Positions 1-4,676 of a stretch of DNA of 8,389 nucleotides are shown here, one piece after another. The translations under genes and the position numbers were made by a program. The DNA lies in NCBI GenBank assembly GCA_020854785.1, contig JAHFZE010000053.1, positions 1-8,389 of the forward strand, read 5' to 3'. The stretch is from Methanomethylovorans sp. (GTDB taxonomy: Archaea; Halobacteriota; Methanosarcinia; Methanosarcinales; Methanosarcinaceae). The notes under the pieces are model-generated. The model made no database searches and had not been told where the DNA came from. It worked only from the letters and a program-made list of their open reading frames with translations. Numbering within the stretch: the first letter of the stretch is position 1; the number at the start of each line of letters is the position of its first letter.

Positions 1-99
1 AATGGAAGAAAATATGTGAAAAAGAATTATTCATGGGACGTAATTGAAAGAAAATACCTTGAATTGTTCAGTCTGTTTGACAAAATTCAGAACAACTGA
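1..99 (+). CDS. 3' end of a probable family 4 glycosyltransferase (partial)
   Basis: The first 33 codons of the window are open in frame 1 and end in TGA at 97-99; the 5' part lies outside. The visible 32 residues contain NYSWDVIERKYLELF, close to the usual C-terminus of GT-B glycosyltransferases of family 4 (pattern: basic residues, then NYSW, then an amphipathic helix with a YLELF-like end). Such enzymes transfer sugars from nucleotide-sugar donors to lipids, glycans or proteins at the cytoplasmic face of the membrane. The two genes downstream encode exported proteins, so a role in surface glycosylation is possible, but they are convergent and not in an operon with this gene. The catalytic region is not in the window, so the call rests on a short tail motif. 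Confidence 0.6.
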   Translation, partial: NGRKYVKKNYSWDVIERKYLELFSLFDKIQNN

Positions 100-117
100 T
101 CTAATGAGATCTTAAAG

Positions 118-186
118 AGTTTAGCCCATTCATCTTAAAAAGTTATAAGAGGATTTGATCATCTATTGTTGAACTGGGCATAAACT
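118..186. other. Long-range inverted repeat downstream of the glycosyltransferase gene
   Basis: AGTTTAGCCCA at 118-128 is the reverse complement of TGGGCATAAACT at 175-186, except for one bulged base. The 46-base spacer is AT-rich. It begins 18 bases after the TGA of the partial gene, so it could fold in the 3' UTR. No T-run follows directly, so it is not a standard intrinsic terminator. A 10-base palindrome, TGCTGCAGCA (186-195), abuts it. Confidence 0.35.
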
Positions 187-290
187 GCTGCAGCAAGTAT
201 GACACAACCATAGGCACCTAATTTAATTGTCTTGAATATCATTTATATCACCGTTTTTCCTCACAATATTGCTGCTCGTAATTTGTACAG

Positions 291-325
291 AAATAAACAG
301 GTACCTAACTTTTTTTGGGCACCTG
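291..325 (-). terminator. Hairpin plus T-rich tail after the 338-919 gene
   Basis: On the minus strand CAGGTGCC (325-318) pairs with GGTACCTG (305-298) over eight positions including one G-U pair. The 12-base loop carries an A-run. TTTATTT (297-291) follows directly. The structure starts 12 bases after the TAA of the acidic protein gene, as expected for its transcription end. Read on the plus strand, the loop gives T7 (310-316), which could also stop transcription arriving from the glycosyltransferase side. Confidence 0.5.
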
Positions 326-337
326 CTTTGCATCATT

Positions 338-919
338 TTACTTCCTGAAGTAGTAGACAGCACCTGCGGTAATAGCTACCAATGCCAGCACAACTCCTGC
401 TACATAGGAACTATTGTTATCACCAGTATTGCCATTATTATCCGTATTCACTTCGGCGATCTGCTCGACTGTGACATTTGTACCAGAAGTCACACTAACT
501 GGTTCGTTATTTATCGATCTGCTTGCTGCATCCTTTGGCTGAACAGCAGTAGCAGTGACCTCTATTATTCGGGCTTCACCATATCCACTGGATCTGGGGA
601 TATCGCTTCGTGTTACTGTCTGCGAAGCTGGTGTTTGCACAATTTCAGGCTCCTCGGTGACAGCCTGGTCGACCGTGTCCACAACAGGAGCAACTACTTC
701 TACTTCAGTTCCTGCTTCTTCTGCTCCCTCTGGATCATTGGATCCATCTGATACCTGCTCCTCACCTGTAGCATCATCCTGTTCATTCTCAACAGGTTCT
801 ACTGCCTTTACAGGTTCAGCATCATCACCAGAGTTCTCAGAGGTATTTGCCGGAGGCCAGCAAGCCTGCGCACCCGTACTAAAAGCTATCAGGATCATCA
901 ATGCGATCAACATTCTCAT
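338..919 (-). CDS. Small acidic secreted protein with C-terminal membrane anchor (hypothetical)
   Basis: A protein of 193 residues that I do not recognise as a named family. It starts MRMLIALMILIAFSTGAQAC, a typical signal peptide. A low-complexity middle of about 150 residues follows, rich in E, D, V, T and P. A hydrophobic segment at about 171-190 (VAGVVLALVAITAGAVYYF) then ends in RK, as in a C-terminal membrane anchor without a PGF- or PEF-type sorting motif. Three N-glycosylation sequons (NTS, NVT, NSS) are visible, and the only cysteine is residue 20. I chose ATG 919 because AGGTGAT (930-924) sits four bases upstream; the frame extends 13 codons further, to 958, without a comparable site. 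It is probably a surface-exposed spacer or stalk protein. That role is inferred from composition only. Confidence 0.75.
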   Translation of the reverse strand: MRMLIALMILIAFSTGAQACWPPANTSENSGDDAEPVKAVEPVENEQDDATGEEQVSDGSNDPEGAEEAGTEVEVVAPVVDTVDQAVTEEPEIVQTPASQTVTRSDIPRSSGYGEARIIEVTATAVQPKDAASRSINNEPVSVTSGTNVTVEQIAEVNTDNNGNTGDNNSSYVAGVVLALVAITAGAVYYFRK

Positions 920-923
920 TTTA

Positions 924-930
924 ATCACCT
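924..930 (-). promoter_or_regulatory. Ribosome binding site fixing the start at 919
   Basis: AGGTGAT on the minus strand matches the methanogen anti-Shine-Dalgarno pairing (GGAGGTGATC core). It lies four bases before ATG 919 and not before the upstream in-frame ATGs, so it decides the start of the acidic protein. Confidence 0.6.
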
Positions 931-1008
931 TGCACACCATCATTTTTATCTGAATCACACAACCTTCTTTGCTCTTCTGAAGTTTGTCTTTTTGTTGTAA
1001 GACAGTGA

Positions 1009-1021
1009 AAGATCAGATCTT
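1009..1021. promoter_or_regulatory. Short dyad between TATA box and expected transcription start
   Basis: AAGATC-A-GATCTT is a perfect 6+6 base dyad around one central base. It lies just downstream, on the minus strand, of the TATA box at 1026-1033, close to the expected start of transcription near 1003-1006. This is the place where an archaeal repressor would block the promoter. No regulator can be named. Confidence 0.3.
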
Positions 1022-1025
1022 CGCA

Positions 1026-1033
1026 TATTTATA
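1026..1033 (-). promoter_or_regulatory. TATA box for the 338-919 gene
   Basis: The minus strand reads TATAAATA here, a strong archaeal TBP site, preceded by AAAG as a possible BRE part. Transcription would begin about 25 bases downstream, near 1003-1006, leaving a leader of roughly 85 bases before ATG 919. Confidence 0.5.
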
Positions 1034-1037
1034 CTTT

Positions 1038-1060
1038 ATCAATATATTAAATATGTTGAT
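1038..1060. promoter_or_regulatory. 23-base near-perfect palindrome upstream of the TATA box
   Basis: ATCAATATATT (1038-1048) and AATATGTTGAT (1050-1060) are inverted copies around A1049 with 10 of 11 positions paired. The palindrome begins four bases upstream (minus strand) of the TATA box at 1026-1033, overlapping the BRE region. Size, symmetry and position fit the binding site of a dimeric regulator, though an AT-rich stretch can produce such symmetry by chance. Confidence 0.35.
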
Positions 1061-1231
1061 AATCATAATGATGAGATTTGAAGCTATGAAAAACAGAAGA
1101 GAATAGAAAGAACACCACTCTGAATACTTAAAATAGAAGAAGAGAAAAAACTCTTTGTAAGTAATGTGTACTTATCTAATAATGTCAATAATACCTACAT
1201 TCACTATTTACGAATATGGATCGACCACGAC

Positions 1232-1239
1232 TATAAATA
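1232..1239 (+). promoter_or_regulatory. Possible plus-strand TATA box of a small transcript
   Basis: TATAAATA, the same octamer as the minus-strand TATA box at 1026-1033, lies here on the plus strand. The expected start of transcription is near 1260, right at ATG 1262. A transcript from here would run into the hairpins at 1359-1408. Support is by position only. Confidence 0.25.
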
Positions 1240-1358
1240 TGAAATCAGCAGTTCTGTTTACATGAATGGATCAATATGGACTTTAAAGGTCAGATCAGAT
1301 ATTATGCATAATAGAATGCACAAATGGAACTGTAAAATAATATTGTTGAAAAATAGTG

Positions 1359-1392
1359 TGTAGAAGTTTATATCCCGTCTTAAACTTCTACA
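1359..1392. other. Strong 12-bp hairpin between the LVIVD gene and the acidic protein gene
   Basis: TGTAGAAGTTTA (1359-1370) and TAAACTTCTACA (1381-1392) are perfect reverse complements around a 10-base loop, the longest perfect stem I see in the window. On the minus strand T5 follows seven bases after the stem, so it may be a second terminator for the LVIVD gene. On the plus strand it is followed by a second hairpin, TGTGC-AAAA-GCACA (1395-1408). The stem overlaps the TAG (1361-1363) of the 33-codon plus frame. Confidence 0.5.
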
Positions 1393-1444
1393 TTTGTGCA
1401 AAAGCACATCATAGTTTTCAAATTTTTGTGCTGGTCATTATTAA

Positions 1445-1462
1445 CTCCTTTTAAAAAAGGAG
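1445..1462 (-). terminator. Hairpin immediately after the LVIVD gene
   Basis: CTCCTTTT (1445-1452) pairs with AAAAGGAG (1455-1462) across two bases, giving an eight-pair stem. It begins two bases after the TGA (1466-1464) of the LVIVD gene on the minus strand. The minus strand carries T6 within the structure and TTAATAAT after it. A transcription end or 3' stability element for the LVIVD mRNA is likely. Confidence 0.5.
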
Positions 1463-1463
1463 A

Positions 1464-4118
1464 TCATGCCCAGGGGCCTACAACCGGGGTCACTCCTGCC
1501 CAACCAAGACCTATCACATCATATCCTGAATCGGTCTGGATCAGGAAATTATGACCTGCTGTGTTGTATATACCAAGTTCTGTTGTGTTGTCTCCGTCCC
1601 AGTCACCTACAACAGGTACGGTGTTTGCCCAGCCGAACCCAGCGATGTTCGCAGAGCTAGTGCCCATGTTCCACAGAGCCCAGTTACCAGCATTGTCGTA
1701 AACACCGACTTCTTCAGCACCGTCACCATTCCAGTCACCCACGACAGGCGTTACACCAGGCCATCCAAGACCGATCACTTGTGGTCCGGATGTGCCTTGA
1801 ATGATGAAATTGTTTCCTGCTATGTTGTAAAAACCAAGATCCGTAGTTCCATCGCCGTCCCAGTCACCTACGACCGGCACGGTGTTTGCCCAGCCGAATC
1901 CAACAATATCAACAGCATCAGCACTATTGGTGGTCGTGTTCCACAGAGCCCAGGTACCTGCATTGTCATAGACACCGACTTCCTCGGCACCGTCACCATT
2001 CCAGTCACCTACGACAGGTGTTACACCAGGCCAGCCAAGACCAAGGAGATCATATCCTGCCTCATTGGTTTCATTCTGGATCAGGAAATTATTTCCAGCA
2101 GTGTTGTAGATACCGACCTCTTTAATGCCGTCTCCGTCCCAGTCACCCACAACAGGTTGAGTGTTTGCCCAACCGAACCCAACTATTTCTGCATAGTCGA
2201 ACGTCTGACTCCACAGAGCCCATGTGCCCTCATTGTTGTAAACACCTACACTGTCATTGACCACTTCAGGCTGCAATCTTAAAATGACGAAACCATTGTT
2301 ATGATCTGCTACATATACATCATTTCCTGAAACAGCAACACCATAGGAAGTACCTGCAGTGTTATAACTGCCTGCAAGGGTCACTGAAGAAACATCCGAT
2401 ACATTCAAAACAACAACTCCACGAGTGTCATCGGCCACAAAGGCATAATCTCCCTGGAGAGCAACCGTGGTTGCAGAACCGGCAGTGTCATAGGTGCTTA
2501 TGAGCACTGGTGCAGAAGCGTTAGTAACATCAAAGATCAAAAGACCAGTACTTCCATCAGCCACATAGGCATAATTGCCTGCAACGGCAATACCATATGA
2601 ATAGCCGGGTGTATCATTACCACCTGCAATTGTAGGCGAGTCAGGATCTCTGATATCCACGATCACAAGACCATTGGTACCATCAGCTACATAGGCGTAA
2701 TCACCTGAGACAACGACGTCCTCTGAACGGCCATCTGTGTCGCATGTACCTTTGCGTATTATGTTGGTCTTAGAAGTGACATCAAAGATCACAAGACCCG
2801 TAGCATTAGCCGCTACATAAGCATAATCACCGGAAACAGCAACATCATATGCATAGTCACCTATCTCTTCCCTGTCGCTGACAAGTGGTGAAGGACCTGT
2901 TAACGGTGAAAGAACTGAGGCATCAAATACTATCAGGCCGCCTTGAGCTGCCGCTAAATAAACATAGTTGTCTGATGTTGTCACACCGGAACAAAAAGTA
3001 CTTGTTGTGAATCTGCTTAGAATTTCGGGGGAAGAAGGATCAGTGACATCTACTGTCAGAAGGCCACCGTGACCATAGGCCACATATGCCTTATTGTCCG
3101 AGAAGGTAACATCACGCGCATAACCTGCACCATCAAAATTGCCTATATCAGCTGTGTTTGCAGGATCGCTGACATTCACAATGGAAAAACCACTGAAGCC
3201 AGAAGCTACATAGGCAATACCATCTGCCACCACGACATCATATGAATGTCCAACAATAGCATGGGTGCTTACCGGAGCTGGTGAAGCAGGATCAGTGACA
3301 TTAAAGATCACAAGACCATTAGTACCATCAGCTATGAAACATAAATTGTCTGAAATGGCAATGTTCTGTGCGTACCCGGCAGTGTCAAGGGTATCTGCAG
3401 AAGTAACAGAAGTTGGAGTAGTTATATCCACGATCACAACACCTGCAGAACCACATGAAACGAATGCATAGGTGCCGGAAACAGTTACATCTATTGCACC
3501 GGTGATTGTGAGATTATCTGCGAATGCCGGGGAAGCAGGGTTAGCCACATTAACTACAGTAAGGTTCGATCCATCTGCTACATAGGCATAGTTGCCTGAT
3601 ACATCGACGCCCTGTGCATCTCCGGTTGTGTCATAACGACCAGTACGGATCATAGATAATGAAGGACTTGTGATATCTACGATGTAAAGGCCCTGGCTGG
3701 CACAGCTCAGGTATGCATAATTCTCTAAAACAGCAACACCCATTACGTTACCTGGTTCACTGAATTTGCCGATCAGAATTGGGGAAGAAGGATCAGTGAG
3801 ATCGAATATCAAAAGACCACCGGTGTTGTCTGCTACATAGGCAGTGGTGTCTGATATCACAATATCCTCCACAAGACCATCAGTGGTAATGGCTGTCACC
3901 TTTATCGGATTTTCGTTATCCGTGATATCCATCACAACAAGATCCTGTCCCTGTCCCAGGTATGCATAGTTGCCGGATATCGCAACGCTGGTAATCCCTC
4001 CACCGAACTTACTTACGAGATCCATGTTGATTTCATCAGCTGCACCTACCCCTGAGATAATCACCAGAAGTAATAAAATAATTCCACAATTTATATGTCT
4101 GTTTAACTTGGTTTGCAT
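1464..4118 (-). CDS. Secreted LVIVD-repeat protein with C-terminal Ca-loop repeats
   Basis: An 884-residue exported protein. A signal peptide (about 1-27, ending GVGAA) comes first. Residues 34-48 resemble the second half of a repeat. Thirteen full repeats of about 42 residues (49-597) and a final half repeat (598-623) follow, with consensus GNYAYVADGTNGLVIVDITDP and then an AG-Y-GVAVS end, as in LVIVD repeats. Residues 624-884 hold six repeats of another kind (VGVYDNAGTWALW ... GFGWANTVPVVGDWDGDG), five with DxDxDG calcium-type loops, like FG-GAP/VCBS repeats. No C-terminal membrane segment is present; the protein ends VVGPWA. Start: GGTGAT (4129-4124) lies five bases before ATG 4118. LVIVD proteins of methanogens are taken to be cell-surface propellers, perhaps adhesive; the ligand is unknown. 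Transcription looks monocistronic, with hairpins at the 3' end. Confidence 0.9.
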   Translation of the reverse strand: MQTKLNRHINCGIILLLLVIISGVGAADEINMDLVSKFGGGITSVAISGNYAYLGQGQDLVVMDITDNENPIKVTAITTDGLVEDIVISDTTAYVADNTGGLLIFDLTDPSSPILIGKFSEPGNVMGVAVLENYAYLSCASQGLYIVDITSPSLSMIRTGRYDTTGDAQGVDVSGNYAYVADGSNLTVVNVANPASPAFADNLTITGAIDVTVSGTYAFVSCGSAGVVIVDITTPTSVTSADTLDTAGYAQNIAISDNLCFIADGTNGLVIFNVTDPASPAPVSTHAIVGHSYDVVVADGIAYVASGFSGFSIVNVSDPANTADIGNFDGAGYARDVTFSDNKAYVAYGHGGLLTVDVTDPSSPEILSRFTTSTFCSGVTTSDNYVYLAAAQGGLIVFDASVLSPLTGPSPLVSDREEIGDYAYDVAVSGDYAYVAANATGLVIFDVTSKTNIIRKGTCDTDGRSEDVVVSGDYAYVADGTNGLVIVDIRDPDSPTIAGGNDTPGYSYGIAVAGNYAYVADGSTGLLIFDVTNASAPVLISTYDTAGSATTVALQGDYAFVADDTRGVVVLNVSDVSSVTLAGSYNTAGTSYGVAVSGNDVYVADHNNGFVILRLQPEVVNDSVGVYNNEGTWALWSQTFDYAEIVGFGWANTQPVVGDWDGDGIKEVGIYNTAGNNFLIQNETNEAGYDLLGLGWPGVTPVVGDWNGDGAEEVGVYDNAGTWALWNTTTNSADAVDIVGFGWANTVPVVGDWDGDGTTDLGFYNIAGNNFIIQGTSGPQVIGLGWPGVTPVVGDWNGDGAEEVGVYDNAGNWALWNMGTSSANIAGFGWANTVPVVGDWDGDNTTELGIYNTAGHNFLIQTDSGYDVIGLGWAGVTPVVGPWA
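1467..2249 (-). repeat. Six alternating A/B repeats encoding the Ca-loop domain
   Basis: Residues 624-884 consist of three A/B pairs. A units carry TWALW and GFGWANT; B units carry NNFLIQ and GLGWPGVT. Both end in PVVGDW(D/N)GDG. Unit borders on the minus strand are about 2249-2118 (A), 2117-1980 (B), 1979-1839 (A), 1838-1710 (B), 1709-1578 (A) and 1577-1467 (B). The first two pairs are each exactly 270 bases; the last is shorter because the final unit ends at GPWA without its calcium loop. The pattern points to duplication of a whole pair. Confidence 0.8.
2250..3974 (-). repeat. Tandem LVIVD repeat array
   Basis: Thirteen complete repeats (mostly 42 residues, range 40-47) and one half repeat cover residues 49-623. 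Most begin with GNYAYVAD or GDYAYVAD and contain a hydrophobic strand such as GLVIVDITDP. Repeat 9 (residues 383-429) has a five-residue insertion and a changed middle (SPLTGPSPLVSDREEIG). The half repeat before the array (34-48) and the half repeat at its end would together make one more blade, giving 14. Confidence 0.8.
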
Positions 4119-4123
4119 ATTAT

Positions 4124-4149
4124 ATCACCAGTCCTCAATTAGAAGGACT
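4124..4149 (-). promoter_or_regulatory. Ribosome binding site and small leader hairpin of the LVIVD gene
   Basis: GGTGAT (4129-4124) precedes ATG 4118 by five bases. Directly upstream, AGTCCT (4149-4144) pairs with AGGACT (4135-4130) around eight bases. The hairpin ends right at the ribosome binding site, so it could influence translation or message stability. Confidence 0.4.
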
Positions 4150-4160
4150 TATACTGAGTT

Positions 4161-4201
4161 AAAAAATATATTTCAGCTAATATACTAGCTTGTTTATATT
4201 T
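4161..4201 (-). promoter_or_regulatory. Promoter region of the LVIVD gene
   Basis: Two TATA candidates lie on the minus strand: AAATATAAA (4201-4193), with a predicted start near 4170, and GAAATATATTTTTT (4174-4161), with a predicted start near 4143. The first matches the archaeal consensus better and gives a leader of about 50 bases. The choice cannot be made from sequence. Confidence 0.4.
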
Positions 4202-4640
4202 AGAGCTTTTGATTAACCTTTTAGCAACATACTGAACATCAATTACGGCAGAAATAGTATGATATTACGATAAACACGCATTTGTCTGTTAATTTTTTAC
4301 CAGACTTCTGGACCATTACAGCTTATTATACATCTTGACCCTGGTCATCCGACATAGAAGCTGTTGGTCGGAGCTCAACCCTTTGCCAGATGTAAACAAA
4401 TAGCTTTAAGAACCTGAAAAATTATGTTGAGGATTCAGATAAAATTCTTTTTTGATCCATCTACACAATTTTTTACCAACACAAGGAAGCTAAGATGCAG
4501 AGAAGCAAATAACGAGCTTTGCGTCCTTGAGACTTTGTTTTAAAAGTAATTCCCAGTAAATTTTCAAATAATAGGTTTTTCCAAATCCTTTGTTGTACAA
4601 TATTTCGCTAGGTATGTACCTGTTTCATGCGAGCATATTT
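4202..4640. other. Divergent intergenic region with dyads but no gene
   Basis: No credible coding frame is present on either strand. Visible elements are two exact copies of AATTTTTTACCA (4291-4302 and 4467-4478), a compact dyad cluster at 4336-4372 (TGACC-CT-GGTCA followed by TCCGAC ... GTCGGA), and T6 runs at 4448-4453 and 4469-4474. The stretch separates the divergent LVIVD and kinase promoters, so it may hold control sites for either gene or a small RNA. Confidence 0.4.
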
Positions 4641-4670
4641 ATATAATAGACCTAACCAATATTTATAAAA
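4636..4670 (+). promoter_or_regulatory. Promoter candidates for the sensor kinase
   Basis: Two archaeal TATA-like sites lie here: ATATTTATATAATAG (about 4635-4649) and TTTATAAAA (4662-4670). The second is the better match, and transcription from it would begin near 4690-4695, after the first possible start codon (GTG 4677). The first would start transcription near 4668. Which one is used bears on the kinase start codon. Confidence 0.5.
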
Positions 4671-4676
4671 GGGGAA

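Larger units (their letters stand above)
1074..1463. other. Intergenic stretch without a supported protein gene
   Basis: This AT-rich stretch lies between the promoter of the acidic protein gene and the end of the LVIVD gene. It contains a plus-strand TATAAATA (1232-1239), a 33-codon open frame beginning at 1262 that may be leaderless, a strong hairpin at 1359-1392, a smaller hairpin at 1395-1408 and a terminator-like hairpin at 1445-1462. A longer frame from 1166 has no ribosome binding site and no recognisable domain. Confidence 0.5.

Noticed and set aside
269..953. Two long plus-strand frames opposite the acidic protein gene (269-751 and 555-953)
   Set aside because: They are antisense to a gene with signal peptide, anchor and ribosome binding site. 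Their translations are cysteine- or serine-rich without domains, as expected from the low-complexity coding strand opposite.
1068..1123. C/D-box small RNA (ATGATGA at 1068-1074, CTGA at 1120-1123)
   Set aside because: Box C and box D are present at a plausible distance, but no convincing D' and C' boxes lie between them and the flanks do not form a terminal stem. These short motifs are common by chance.
1166..1363. 65-codon plus-strand frame as a full gene
   Set aside because: No ribosome binding site or promoter fits ATG 1166, and the translation has AT-rich random composition. Only the last 33 codons, from 1262, have a suitably placed TATA box, and these are reported as a finding.
1551..2282. 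243-codon plus-strand frame opposite the LVIVD gene
   Set aside because: It mirrors the repetitive coding strand; its own repeats follow the A/B units of the real protein. It has no start signal or recognisable domain.
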